Below, in pieces: positions 27,415 to 36,257 of a DNA stretch of 64,000 nucleotides; the first letter of the stretch is position 1, and each line of letters begins with the position of its first letter. The position numbers and the translations under genes are program-made. This stretch comes from Clostridia bacterium (GTDB lineage Bacteria; Bacillota; Clostridia; Christensenellales; Borkfalkiaceae), in NCBI GenBank assembly GCA_017465865.1, contig JAFTVF010000011.1, positions 28,337 to 92,336 of the forward strand. Direction: 5' to 3'. A model generated the notes under the pieces. The model did not search any database and had not been told where the DNA came from. It worked only from the letters and a program-made list of their open reading frames with translations.

Positions 27415-27582
27415 TCGTTTGGCGTTCAAAACGGTTACCGTTTGCAGAAAAATTAAAAAATCTTACATTTTTTTATAAAATATTTACTGAAATTATCAAA
27501 AAATGTTAAAACGATAAAAATACTATTTTTATGACAGAACGGGTCTTACCTCACTCTTCTGCGTTTACTTCTTCGTACCCAC

Positions 27583-27620
27583 GAAAAAAAGGCTCTGACC
27601 GAAGTCAGAGCCTTTTTTTC
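27583..27620. terminator. Terminator after ferredoxin
   Basis: AAAAAAAGGCTCTGAC-CGAA-GTCAGAGCCTTTTTTT is a strong bidirectional hairpin 12 bp after the ferredoxin stop. Confidence 0.9.
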
Positions 27621-27631
27621 GTGCCTTACAA

Positions 27632-27805
27632 TTATTCTGCCTTGATCGCCGCAACGGGGCATCCGTCTTCGCACGCGCCGCAATCTACGCATTCGTCGTT
27701 GATCACGTAAATTCCCTTTGCTTCGTCCAAAGAGATCGCGCCTACGGGGCAGGTGTCTGCGCAAGCGCCGCAAGCTACGCATTCGTTAGAAATTACATGT
27801 GCCAT
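27632..27805 (-). CDS. 2x[4Fe-4S] ferredoxin
   Basis: This 57-residue clostridial-type ferredoxin reads [16 protein letters not shown] at the start. It has two CxxCxxCxxxCP cluster motifs ([12 protein letters not shown] and [12 protein letters not shown]) in internal symmetry, so it carries low-potential electrons between oxidoreductases. GGAGG lies 7-8 nt upstream of the ATG. It is a monocistronic unit with its own strong terminator. The gene is short but complete, and the cysteine pattern is unmistakable. Confidence 0.96.
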   Translation of the reverse strand: MAHVISNECVACGACADTCPVGAISLDEAKGIYVINDECVDCGACEDGCPVAAIKAE

Positions 27806-27917
27806 TGTTGTTACCTCCGATTTTTTGCTTTTACCTTTGTATTATATCACATTTTTTCCGATTAGTAAAGGATTGCAAGGCGGTTTTTCCCGCCCTTTTC
27901 AAAAAAATTTTTTCCAA

Positions 27918-29060
27918 TCACAGCCCGCGCAGTCGCTCCACCGTCTCTTTCGTCAACGCCGCCCCGCGCAGTATCTCCTCTTCCGTATTATCCTTGCCGA
28001 AACTAAACCGCACGCTCTCTTTCGCCTGCGTTTCGTTAAGCCCCATCGCCAAAAGCACGTGGCTGGGCTTTATCGAGGCGCTGGCGCACGCCGAGCCCGC
28101 CGCCAGACACACTCCCCGCAAATCCATATTATACACGAAATCGGCGTTGTTTACGCCCTTAAAACGCACGTTTAACACGGAGGGCAAGCACTTGTCCGTA
28201 TCGCCGTTGACGGTAACGCCGTCAAGCGTAGAAATTTCCCGCAAAAACAGCTCGCGAAGCGCGCGGATTTTTTCGTTATTCCTCTGCATTTCCAAGGTAT
28301 TTTTTTCGAGCGCCACCGCAAGCCCCACTACCGCGGGCACGTTGGTCGTACCCCCGCGAAGCCCGCGTTCCTGCTCGCCGCCGACGACAAGACCTTTCGC
28401 CTTTACCCCGCTGCGGATATACAGCACGCCGCAGCCTTTCGGACCGTAAAATTTATGCGAGGACAGGGAGAGCATATCCGCCCCCAACGCTTTTACGTCG
28501 ATCGGCATATACGGCGCGTACTGCACCGCGTCGGTAAAGAACAGCGCGCCGAAGTCTTTTGCGATTTTGCACAGCGTTTCCACGGGCTGTAAAACGCCCG
28601 TTTCGTTATTCGCCGCCATCACCGCGACCAAGCCCGTTTTTTCGTCTATTTCAGCGGACAACGCCTCGGCTGTAACCTCGCCGTTTTCGTTTACGGGCAA
28701 CCGCGTTACCGAAAAGCCCTCTTTTTCGAGCTTCTCCGCCGCCGCAAGCACCGCGTGGTGTTCTATCGAAGAAAGGATCACCCGATCCCGACCCTGCTCG
28801 CGCATCGCGTACGCGCCCGAAAGCATTGCCCAGTTGTCCGCTTCCGTACCGCCCGAGGTGAAATAGATCTCGTTCGGTTTCGCATGCAAAAGCTCCGCAA
28901 CTTTATCCCGCGCGAAATCCACGGCGTTCATCGCCTTGCGCCCGAAAGCATGCGGGGAGTCGGCGTTCCCGAACCCCTCGCGGAAATAGGGTATCATTTT
29001 TTCCAGCACTTCGCTGTCCACGGGCGTCGTCGCCGCGTGATCGAAATAGATCGTATCCAT
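27918..29060 (-). CDS. Cysteine desulfurase (NifS/IscS-like)
   Basis: This PLP enzyme takes sulfur from cysteine for Fe-S clusters or thio-modification. The 380-residue protein has the Schiff-base lysine at K203 in LSSHKFYGPKG and the persulfide cysteine C325 in GSACASAS. EHHAV and RGGTTNVP are also family marks. The loop around C325 is short, so group I versus II is not certain. No iscU, nifU or thiI lies next to it. Its -10 box is only 9 nt before the ATG, so the mRNA is nearly leaderless. Confidence 0.94.
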   Translation of the reverse strand: MDTIYFDHAATTPVDSEVLEKMIPYFREGFGNADSPHAFGRKAMNAVDFARDKVAELLHAKPNEIYFTSGGTEADNWAMLSGAYAMREQGRDRVILSSIEHHAVLAAAEKLEKEGFSVTRLPVNENGEVTAEALSAEIDEKTGLVAVMAANNETGVLQPVETLCKIAKDFGALFFTDAVQYAPYMPIDVKALGADMLSLSSHKFYGPKGCGVLYIRSGVKAKGLVVGGEQERGLRGGTTNVPAVVGLAVALEKNTLEMQRNNEKIRALRELFLREISTLDGVTVNGDTDKCLPSVLNVRFKGVNNADFVYNMDLRGVCLAAGSACASASIKPSHVLLAMGLNETQAKESVRFSFGKDNTEEEILRGAALTKETVERLRGL

Positions 29061-29069
29061 ACTCTTTTT

Positions 29070-29098
29070 ATTATACTACTTCCCCGCCCGTTTGTCAA
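29070..29098 (-). promoter_or_regulatory. Promoter of cysteine desulfurase, near-leaderless
   Basis: TTGACA (29093-29098), 17 bp, then TATAAT (29070-29075) on the minus strand. The start codon begins 9 nt after the -10, which leaves a 5' end of about 2-3 nt and no room for a ribosome-binding site. Confidence 0.75.
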
Positions 29099-29199
29099 CG
29101 GTTGACCCTGATTTTTACCGTTTTTCACCCGTTTTACCCCCGAATTGTGAAAAAATTAAAAAAATTTTCGTTTTTTTGAATTTTTTTTCATTAAAACCC

Positions 29200-29228
29200 T
29201 TGAAAAATGTGAAAAAATGTAATATAAT
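29200..29228 (+). promoter_or_regulatory. Promoter of the EF-G-like gene
   Basis: TTGAAA (29200-29205) and TATAAT (29223-29228) are 17 bp apart. The 5' leader is about 110 nt; no known riboswitch was recognised in it. Confidence 0.75.
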
Positions 29229-29343
29229 GGTTGCAATTAACGGTCATCTTGTAAAACGTGCTTTTACGCAGAGGTTACGCAAAACGCGGTTTACGCCCCA
29301 CCGACCGTTAAAATCTAAGTAACTTTCAAGGGGGATTTTTATT

Positions 29344-31398
29344 ATGAGTATCAAAGGCGAAAACATCCGTAACATTGCGGTAGTAGGGCACAGCGGCGAG
29401 GGCAAGACCACGCTGGTGGAAGCGATGCTGTTCAACGGCGGCGCGATCGACCGTATGGGTAAGGTTACCGACGGCACGACGGTCAGCGACTACGACGATC
29501 TTGAAAAAGTCAAGAAGATGTCCATTTACACGTCCTGTTCGCACCTGATGTGGAAAGACGTAAAAGTAAATCTTTTAGACCTGCCCGGTTATTACGATTT
29601 CGAGGGCGAACGCAACGAGGGTCTGCGCGCGGCAGGCGGCGCGTTGCTCGTTATCGGCGCGAACGGCGTCATTCCCATCGGCGCGGAATCGGTCGTCGAT
29701 TATTGCTTAAAACTCGGGAAACCGCTGATCATTTTCATCAACGGTATGGACAAGGAAAACGCGGACTATCTCGGCACGGTACAGGCGCTCAAAGCCAAAT
29801 ACGCGGGTAAGCTCGCGCCTATTCAGATCCCCATTATGGAAAACGGCAAGATGCAGGGCTGTATCAACGCTTTGCAGGAACGCGCGTATCTGTTCAAGGA
29901 CGGCGGACCGCAGGAAATTCCTATTCCTGCGGATATGAAAGACCAGGTAGAAGAAATGAAACAAAGCCTGATGGAAACGGCGGCGGAGAACGACGAGATT
30001 TTGCTCGATAAATTCTTCGAAACGGGCGATCTTACGCGCGAGGAGACCATTCGCGGTATCCGTATCGGTATCGCTTCCGTCAATACCATTCCCGTCATGG
30101 CAGGCTCGGCGCTCACCAACCGCGGCGTTATCAATCTTTTGAACGAGATCGTTACGTATATGCCGCAGGCGCGCGAACGCCTGAACACGATGGTAGAAGA
30201 CCTCGCCAACGACCGCGTGATCTCTCTGCGCACGGACGAGGACGCGCCTTTTGCCGCGCAGGTATTCAAGACCGTAATCGATCCGTTCTCGGGTAAGCTC
30301 AGCTATATCAAGAGCTTCCGCGGCGTTTTGAAGAGCGGTTCGACCGTCTGGAACGCGAACACGGAAACGGAAGAACGTATCGGACAGGTATACGTGCTCC
30401 GCGGCAAGAAAATGGAAGCCGTAGACCAGCTGGAAGCGGGCGATATCGGCGCGGTGAACAAGCTGAATAACACCAACACGGGCGACACCCTTTGCGACCC
30501 GAGCGCGAAAGTACGGTTCTCCCCGATCCATTTCCCCAAACCCACGCTGTTTATGTCCGTTTCCGCGGAAAAGAAAGGCGAGGAAGACAAGGTATTTGCA
30601 GGGCTTGCCAAGCTCCGTGAAGAGGATTACACGTTCTCCATTGAAAAGAACGCCGAAACGGGCGAAATGGTCCTTGGCGGTCAGGGCGATATCCAGCTCG
30701 AACTGCTTGCGAAGAAAGTAAAGGCGCGCTACGGCGTGGATATGAAACTTTCCGAACCGAAGATCGCTTACCGCGAAACCATTCGCGGCAAAGCGGACGC
30801 GGAGGGCAAACACAAGAAACAATCGGGCGGACACGGTCAGTACGGACATTGTAAGATCCGTTTCTCCCCTTGCGAAGAAGAATTCGTATTCGAAGAAGAA
30901 GTCGTTGGCGGTGCAGTACCTAAGAACTACTTCCCCGCAGTCGAAAAGGGCTTGCGCGAATGTATGTCGGAAGGTCCTCTTGCGGGCTATCCCGTAACGG
31001 GCTTGAAAGCGGTGCTGTACGACGGAAGCTACCACGACGTAGACTCCAACGAACTTTCTTTCAAAATGGCGGCGGCGATCGCGTATAAAGAAGGCTTGAA
31101 AAACGCGAAACCCGTTCTGCTCGAACCCATCTACCGCTTGAAGATCGCCGTACCCGGGGATTACCTCGGCGACGTTATGGGCGATATCAACAAACGCCGC
31201 GGCCGTATCATGGGCACGGACAACGAGGGCGCGCTGTCGATCATCACCGCGGAAGTACCCCTTGCGGAGATCAAGACGTATACGATGGAGCTGCGCTCCT
31301 TAACGCGCGGCAGCGGTAAATTCGTATCCGAATTCCTCGGCTATGAAGACGTACCGCCTATGCTCGTGGATAAGATTATCGCCGAGGCGAAAAAATAA
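29344..31398 (+). CDS. EF-G-like translation GTPase (FusA2 type)
   Basis: The 684-residue protein has the full five-domain EF-G layout: P-loop GHSGEGKTT near residue 15, G3 motif DLPGYYDF, then elongation factor domains II-V (domain IV with GGHGQYGHCKIRFSP and domain V with RRGRIMGTDNEGALSIITAEVPL). The G4 motif reads NGMD instead of the NKMD of true EF-G, and the P-loop is GHSGEGKT rather than AHIDAGKT. This marks the paralogous EF-G2/FusA2 group, so it is probably not the main translocase. It is monocistronic with a strong terminator. Confidence 0.88.
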   Translation: MSIKGENIRNIAVVGHSGEGKTTLVEAMLFNGGAIDRMGKVTDGTTVSDYDDLEKVKKMSIYTSCSHLMWKDVKVNLLDLPGYYDFEGERNEGLRAAGGALLVIGANGVIPIGAESVVDYCLKLGKPLIIFINGMDKENADYLGTVQALKAKYAGKLAPIQIPIMENGKMQGCINALQERAYLFKDGGPQEIPIPADMKDQVEEMKQSLMETAAENDEILLDKFFETGDLTREETIRGIRIGIASVNTIPVMAGSALTNRGVINLLNEIVTYMPQARERLNTMVEDLANDRVISLRTDEDAPFAAQVFKTVIDPFSGKLSYIKSFRGVLKSGSTVWNANTETEERIGQVYVLRGKKMEAVDQLEAGDIGAVNKLNNTNTGDTLCDPSAKVRFSPIHFPKPTLFMSVSAEKKGEEDKVFAGLAKLREEDYTFSIEKNAETGEMVLGGQGDIQLELLAKKVKARYGVDMKLSEPKIAYRETIRGKADAEGKHKKQSGGHGQYGHCKIRFSPCEEEFVFEEEVVGGAVPKNYFPAVEKGLRECMSEGPLAGYPVTGLKAVLYDGSYHDVDSNELSFKMAAAIAYKEGLKNAKPVLLEPIYRLKIAVPGDYLGDVMGDINKRRGRIMGTDNEGALSIITAEVPLAEIKTYTMELRSLTRGSGKFVSEFLGYEDVPPMLVDKIIAEAKK

Positions 31399-31422
31399 TT
31401 AACCTCCTTTTATGCCTCGGAG

Positions 31423-31463
31423 AAAAAAAGTCTTTCGGAATCCCCCTTCCGAAAGACTTTTTT
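31423..31463. terminator. Terminator after the EF-G-like gene
   Basis: AAAAAGTCTTTCGGA pairs with TCCGAAAGACTTTTT around a 9-nt loop. Confidence 0.88.
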
Positions 31464-31464
31464 A

Positions 31465-31493
31465 TTTACTTTTTTCCGCGTATGTGGTATACT
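31465..31493 (+). promoter_or_regulatory. Promoter of the PAP2 gene, leaderless
   Basis: TTTACT (31465-31470), 17 bp, TATACT (31488-31493). The chosen ATG begins 6 nt after the -10, at the expected start point itself. The -35 abuts the preceding terminator. Confidence 0.65.
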
Positions 31494-31499
31494 GAATAT

Positions 31500-32018
31500 A
31501 TGAAATACGACTATATCCGTATCTACAACAAAAACGCGGCGTTCTACAACGCCCGCCCGCTTGCAAAGCGTATCCTTTGCGGCGCAAATCTTTGTCTTAC
31601 CTCGCTTTTTCCCCTTGCGTATCTGCTGCTTTGGGGCTACGAGATCTTTTTCGGCTCGGCAAACGCGAAAGAACTTCTTTGGCTGTTTTTCCTGCCCGCG
31701 CTTGCGCTCCTTATCGTCAGCGTACTGCGTATCGCGATCCGCCGTCCCCGTCCTTATGCAAAGCAGGGCGCGAATATCGCCCCGCTCGTCGAAAAATCCT
31801 CGCGCGACGATCAGTCGTTCCCCAGCCGACACACGGCAAGCGCGGCGGTGATCGGCACGGTATTTGTGCACTTTTTCCCCGCCGTCGGCGCGTTGCTCCT
31901 TATCGCGAGCCTCGCTCTTGCGTATACCCGTTTCGCTCTCGGCTTGCATTACCCCTCCGATCTTTTAACGGGGCTGGGCTTGGGCGCAGGGCTGGGCTGT
32001 TGTATCTTTTTGGTTTAA
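31500..32018 (+). CDS. PAP2-family membrane phosphatase
   Basis: This membrane phosphatase of about 172 residues belongs to the phosphatidic acid phosphatase/undecaprenyl-pyrophosphatase superfamily. The three catalytic motifs are RIAIRRPRPY, FPSRHTAS (catalytic histidine) and RFALGLHYPSD, with four to five hydrophobic helices around them. A substrate such as a lipid or polyprenyl phosphate is likely but not determinable. ATG at 31500 is preferred over one six codons upstream because the promoter places the transcript start there and neither has a ribosome-binding site. Confidence 0.88.
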   Translation: MKYDYIRIYNKNAAFYNARPLAKRILCGANLCLTSLFPLAYLLLWGYEIFFGSANAKELLWLFFLPALALLIVSVLRIAIRRPRPYAKQGANIAPLVEKSSRDDQSFPSRHTASAAVIGTVFVHFFPAVGALLLIASLALAYTRFALGLHYPSDLLTGLGLGAGLGCCIFLV

Positions 32019-32021
32019 CTT

Positions 32022-32066
32022 AAAAACCGCTGTTTCGGAAATTCTCCGAAACAGCGGTTTTTTTGT
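32022..32066. terminator. Bidirectional terminator between PAP2 and GH39 genes
   Basis: An 18-bp stem AAAAACCGCTGTTTCGGA/TCCGAAACAGCGGTTTTT with T-runs on both strands lies between convergent genes. Confidence 0.9.
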
Positions 32067-32072
32067 TTTTTA

Positions 32073-33434
32073 TCAGTTCAACCCCAACTCGCCGTCGCCT
32101 ACCACGACGTATACGCAATCAGTCTCGGTTTCAAATTCCGCGGTATTCCCGTCCGTTTCCGAAACCTGTACGAATCCTTTCTCCGAGAGATGCTCGAACA
32201 CTCCCTCTTTCTCCGCCGTCAATTCGTATACCCGCGTTTTCTTCGCGCCCGAAAGGATTACTTTCAACGTTTCGGGGTCTTTTGCATACGTACTGATATA
32301 CGCGTACGCTACGCCGTCCTCGCCCTTTGCCGCGATACAAGCCGCGTCGCCGTCCGCCTTGACCGCGAGCGAATTTCCCGCTTTGTACAGCTTGGAAAAC
32401 GCCGCAAACGAATGGATGGTCGGGGTATATCTTCCGCAACGCGCCGTCAACCAGCCGTTGTAGCTCGCCGCAGCCGAAAGCGTGTAATATTGCGCCAGAT
32501 CGACGGCGTTGTTCTGCATACAACAGAGCGCCGCCGCGCAAAAGCTCGCGCCTTTCATCGTCGCCATATTGTCGTAACCGCCGCCCTCTGCGCCGTAATT
32601 CCATTCGTTTAAGTGGGATTCGGTGTTTGCAAAGCCGTATTCGTCGAGCTTTGCACGCACGTGTTTTGCGCAGATTTCGATTTCCTCGGGCTTCGGGGTG
32701 TAGATATGCCAGGTATAGAAATCTAACGGACAGCCGTTTTCTTTCACGAATTTCAAGAATTCGTCAAACCAAGTCAAGAACCCTTTGTAGAACGGACTGC
32801 ACTGCACGTGTCCCTCGGGACGAAACAGCGCGTAGAAACCGCAGCTGCCGTAACCGCCGATCTTGATATCGGGAAAGCATTTGCGAAGATGCAGGCTCGA
32901 TACCTTATACAGCTCGAAGAACTGCTCCCTCGTACCCGTCCACATCGGCGGGTTTTCGGGTTCGTTCCAGATCTCCCAATACTCGATACCGTAATAGAAG
33001 CCGTTGTTCCAGCCCTCGTTATAGTGGCGCACGATATGCTCGCAGATACGCGCCCATTTCGCAAAATCCTTCGGGGGATGCGCCGTGTATTTTTTCGAAC
33101 CCCATTCGATGGTGATCCCCAACCGATACACGATCTGCGCGCCCGCTTTTATAATCGCGCCGATATATTCGTCGGTGTAATAAAAATCATAACTATTCGG
33201 GTCGTTTTCGTCCGCGTCGAAGTCGCGGAAAATATTCGGCACGTCCACGTAATACGTGCCTCCGTATTTACCGCAGCAATCGTGCAGACGGGAACGGGGC
33301 ACGCCCGCGTACTCGAATATTTTCTGTACCCGCACTTGGTTTGCACCGTGCATTTTGTTGTACGGCGCGCAATTTACGCCGTGCAATTCCTTAATCTTAC
33401 CAACGCTTTCGTTTTCAACGACGATCGTTTTCAT
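32073..33434 (-). CDS. GH39-type glycoside hydrolase (beta-xylosidase-like)
   Basis: The 453-residue TIM-barrel enzyme has clan A marks: the acid/base glutamate in EIWNEPENPP and the nucleophile in HLNEWNYG near the C-terminal end of the barrel. LHGVNCAPYNKMHG and RLHDCCGKYGG resemble GH39 xylosidases. A small beta domain follows at the C-terminus. No signal peptide is visible, so it probably acts in the cytoplasm on an imported oligosaccharide. Its ATG overlaps the stop of the MFS gene by 4 nt. Substrate (xyloside or similar) is inferred. Confidence 0.85.
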   Translation of the reverse strand: MKTIVVENESVGKIKELHGVNCAPYNKMHGANQVRVQKIFEYAGVPRSRLHDCCGKYGGTYYVDVPNIFRDFDADENDPNSYDFYYTDEYIGAIIKAGAQIVYRLGITIEWGSKKYTAHPPKDFAKWARICEHIVRHYNEGWNNGFYYGIEYWEIWNEPENPPMWTGTREQFFELYKVSSLHLRKCFPDIKIGGYGSCGFYALFRPEGHVQCSPFYKGFLTWFDEFLKFVKENGCPLDFYTWHIYTPKPEEIEICAKHVRAKLDEYGFANTESHLNEWNYGAEGGGYDNMATMKGASFCAAALCCMQNNAVDLAQYYTLSAAASYNGWLTARCGRYTPTIHSFAAFSKLYKAGNSLAVKADGDAACIAAKGEDGVAYAYISTYAKDPETLKVILSGAKKTRVYELTAEKEGVFEHLSEKGFVQVSETDGNTAEFETETDCVYVVVGDGELGLN

Positions 33435-34723
33435 TGTTCGTTGTCCTCCGTTTCTCTTTTATCTTTTATTTTTTTGATCACGGTGTTGAGATACACCAAA
33501 ACCACCACTACGAGTATACACGCGATCGCCGAGCACACCTGTTGCGCGTATACGTTCAGTCCTAAAAAGCTGTTCCCCTTTTTCTGGATATACGCCACGA
33601 GCGGGCTTACCAGCAAGGTCGTAAAGAACCCTGCAAACCCCGCGAGCGTACTCTTTAATGCCAACGCGCCCACGCGCTTTTCCTTGTCTACGTAGTCGTA
33701 AATGAGATTGATCGCGCCGCTGTTGATGCCCGCCATACTCACCGCGTAGAGCATATAGTAGACCGTATAGAATATTTTACCGTTCGAGGGTACGGTGAAG
33801 ATATTTACGCCGAACGCGACGGCGGCAATGATGAAACAGATATTCAGCATTTTCGTAAACGAATATTTATCCGCAAACCGCCCCATCGGCTGCGAGAACG
33901 TCGAACGGCAGATCGCGTACAGCGCCGAAAGCACGGACACGAACGTCATTGAAAAACCAAGTTCCTTGATCTGGTAAGTTCCGTAGAACGGCGTTGCCGT
34001 ATAATGCGCGACGTTCCAGAGCACGGAAATTAAAATTACCTTGAACAGGTTTTTGTCCTTGATCAGCTCGCCAAGCTGTTTTTTCGTGGAAACCTTTTCT
34101 TTTTCCTCGACGGGCTTTTCCCGCGACGCAAGCAGGGTATACGTATGCAGGAGCATTAAAACAAACACCGAGATCCCACAGAAAATAAACGCGTTGTTCA
34201 CGTCGCCGATCTTTTCGTAATAGTCGATGACGGCGCTTGCCGCAAAGGAGAATACCATACCCCCGATCAGGGAAACGATCTCCTTATTTGCAGTAAACCC
34301 GCCCCGCTTATGATCGTCCACGAGTGACATAAACCAGTTGATCTTCGGGGAGTTTACCACGTTGTTGATCACGTGCCCAAGGAGCAAGAACGCGATAAAC
34401 AAAACGATCTTTGCCGTTTGGGAGATTTTAATAAAGGGCACGAGATAAATGAGCGCGAAAAAGAGCTGATTTACGCTATGTAACAGCGTTACCCAACGCT
34501 TTACGGGGCGTTTATTCGCCAAAAAGATGGCGATGATCTGAAATCCGCAGCCCAAGGACACAAACGAGCTTAAAATACCCGTCAGGCTGTCCGATATCCC
34601 GATTTCGGCAGTTACTTTCGCCAAATACGCGCCCGCTACGAGTATGGAAATAAAATACTCGAACGCCGCTTCCAATATGTACATAAACCGACTTGTTTTA
34701 TAAATATCTTTCTGCTGTTCCAT
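33431..34723 (-). CDS. MFS sugar/glycoside transporter
   Basis: The 430-residue protein has 12 predicted membrane segments and an MFS layout with a central cytoplasmic loop (ASREKPVEEKEKVSTKKQLGEL). Motifs such as SQPMGRFADKYSFTKM in the second half fit a major facilitator. It is translated with the GH39 gene through an ATGA overlap and is divergent from a LacI regulator, so it likely imports the glycoside that the hydrolase cleaves. The start MEQQKDIYK has AGAGGAG upstream. Confidence 0.85.
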   Translation of the reverse strand: MEQQKDIYKTSRFMYILEAAFEYFISILVAGAYLAKVTAEIGISDSLTGILSSFVSLGCGFQIIAIFLANKRPVKRWVTLLHSVNQLFFALIYLVPFIKISQTAKIVLFIAFLLLGHVINNVVNSPKINWFMSLVDDHKRGGFTANKEIVSLIGGMVFSFAASAVIDYYEKIGDVNNAFIFCGISVFVLMLLHTYTLLASREKPVEEKEKVSTKKQLGELIKDKNLFKVILISVLWNVAHYTATPFYGTYQIKELGFSMTFVSVLSALYAICRSTFSQPMGRFADKYSFTKMLNICFIIAAVAFGVNIFTVPSNGKIFYTVYYMLYAVSMAGINSGAINLIYDYVDKEKRVGALALKSTLAGFAGFFTTLLVSPLVAYIQKKGNSFLGLNVYAQQVCSAIACILVVVVLVYLNTVIKKIKDKRETEDNEQ

Positions 34724-34743
34724 AATTCTCCTCTTTCGTGAAA

Positions 34744-34858
34744 AGTATAGCACACCCCTTTTGCGCCCGTCAAGCGTTCAAGCAACGAAACATTTTCGTA
34801 AAAAATTTCGGACAAGCGCTGTCCCGAGATTGACAACGCAGGCGGTTTTGAGTATACT
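34744..34858. promoter_or_regulatory. Divergent promoters and candidate LacI operators
   Basis: For the MFS-GH39 operon, TTGACG (34768-34773) and TATACT (34744-34749) are 18 bp apart on the minus strand. For the regulator, TTGACA (34830-34835) and TATACT (34853-34858) are 17 bp apart. Between them lie the palindrome ACGAAA-CAT-TTTCGT (34785-34799) and the near-palindrome GGACAAGCGCTGTCC (34810-34824) with an AGCGCT core. LacI proteins favour such palindromes. Binding is inferred. Confidence 0.6.
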
Positions 34859-34877
34859 TTTGATAAGGAGGTCGGCT

Positions 34878-35852
34878 ATGACGTTACGCACGCTCGCAAA
34901 ATACGCAGGCTGTTCGGTATCTACGGTATCCAAGGCGTTTTCATACAGCAAAGAGATCAGCGAGGAGCTGAGAGAACGCATTTTTTCGATTGCCAAGGAG
35001 CTGGGCTGTTACGATAAATACCGCAAGGACGATTATGCCAAAAAGGTCGTCGCGGTGCTCTGTCCCGAAACGGGAAGCGCGTACTATACGGAAATTTTGT
35101 CGCATTTGCACGCGTTGATAGAAAAACGGAACGCGACGATAAGCATTTCCGTTACCGACTTTTCCGCAGAAAAAGAGGAAGAACTGATCGGTTTTTATTC
35201 GTCCAACCGCCGTGCGGACGGGTTGATCGTCATAAACGGACGGGTCGAGGCGAAGCAGTACCCGCCTATCCCGATCGTCTATCTCGGCGAACAGAAAGGT
35301 CCGTTCGGGGATTGTGTAAAAACGGATATTTACAGCGGGATCTGCGAGGGGGTATACCTTTTCAAGACCAACGGGCACACCCGTATCGGCTTTATCGGTG
35401 AAAATCTCACGCGGGGAAAAGAAAAATATTTCCGCGAGGCAATGCGTTATTACGGTATGTCGGTAGAAGAAGAACTGATTGTCCGCTCGGATAAGCGTTT
35501 TGAAGAGGCTGGGCGCGAGGGAATGTCAAGGCTGTTGACCCTGCCCGAGCCACCCACGGCAATTATGTGCGCGTACGATTATATCGCGTTCGGCGCGATC
35601 GAGGAAGCGGAAAAACGGGGCGTGAACGTACCCGAGGATCTGTCCGTAATCGGTATGGACGATATCAAGCAGTCCGCGCAATTCAAAGTGCCGTTGACCA
35701 GCGTCAATTCGCAGACGGAAGAAAGCTGTCGAAGCGCCGTGGAACAGCTATTCAAAAAGATCGACAACCCCTATTATTGCTGTATGCAAAAAACGGAAAC
35801 GCGGAGCAAGCTCACCCACCGCGCCTCCGTCGCCCGCTGTACAGGAAAATAA
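34878..35852 (+). CDS. LacI/GalR family transcriptional regulator
   Basis: The 324-residue regulator has the N-terminal LacI HTH (TLRTLAKYAGCSVSTVSKAFS) followed by SKEISEELRERIFSIAKELG, then a periplasmic-binding-like sensor (RADGLIVING, GHTRIGFIGE, CAYDYIAFGAIEEAEKRGVNVPEDLSVIGMDD). It is divergent from the MFS-GH39 operon and should repress it until the inducer sugar binds. The ATG chosen has AAGGAGG 7 nt upstream; the reading frame is open for 39 codons before it but lacks a site. Confidence 0.92.
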   Translation: MTLRTLAKYAGCSVSTVSKAFSYSKEISEELRERIFSIAKELGCYDKYRKDDYAKKVVAVLCPETGSAYYTEILSHLHALIEKRNATISISVTDFSAEKEEELIGFYSSNRRADGLIVINGRVEAKQYPPIPIVYLGEQKGPFGDCVKTDIYSGICEGVYLFKTNGHTRIGFIGENLTRGKEKYFREAMRYYGMSVEEELIVRSDKRFEEAGREGMSRLLTLPEPPTAIMCAYDYIAFGAIEEAEKRGVNVPEDLSVIGMDDIKQSAQFKVPLTSVNSQTEESCRSAVEQLFKKIDNPYYCCMQKTETRSKLTHRASVARCTGK

Positions 35853-35856
35853 AACG

Positions 35857-35885
35857 AAAACGCTCGGCTGACCGAGCGTTTTTTC
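35857..35885. terminator. Terminator between LacI regulator and hypothetical gene
   Basis: AAAACGCTCGG-CTGA-CCGAGCGTTTT has a T-run on the plus strand and A-rich sequence on the other side. It serves convergent genes. Confidence 0.85.
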
Positions 35886-36257
35886 TTATACTTTGATCCC
35901 GAAAAAATCGGGCTTCGTTTTTAATTCCGTAAGCAAAAGCTCCGCAACGAATACGCGTTTTTCGTCCATCGTCGCCTTTTTGAAAAGATGCTTAAACGCG
36001 AACGCGCGATGCTGTTTGGGATATAGATATTTGAGAGAGGGGAAACGGTAATTCCCGTCTGCGAACGCAACGATATTGATCTCGTTACCGCCCGATACCT
36101 CCCGCCAATCGAAAAAGTCTTTCCCCTTACGGTACCGACAGATATACACGCAGCTGCTATCCCCGCCTTTCTCGTAAAAGTACTCAAAGGCAAACCCCTT
36201 TTCCAAGATCGGCGCGGTGAGCTTTTTGATCGTTTCCGCCGTAACGACTTCGTTCAT
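35886..36257 (-). CDS. Hypothetical protein, coupled to alaS
   Basis: The 123-residue soluble protein matches no family known to me. It has an N-terminal helix (EVVTAETIKKLTAPILEKG), an alternating strand region with CVYICRYRKGKDFFDWREVSGG, and a helical C-terminus ending in FFGIKV. Its ATG shares one base with the alaS stop (TAATG) and GGAG lies in alaS, so it is co-translated with alanyl-tRNA synthetase. The coupling may hint at a shared role, but no activity is suggested by sequence. Confidence 0.7.
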   Translation of the reverse strand: MNEVVTAETIKKLTAPILEKGFAFEYFYEKGGDSSCVYICRYRKGKDFFDWREVSGGNEINIVAFADGNYRFPSLKYLYPKQHRAFAFKHLFKKATMDEKRVFVAELLLTELKTKPDFFGIKV

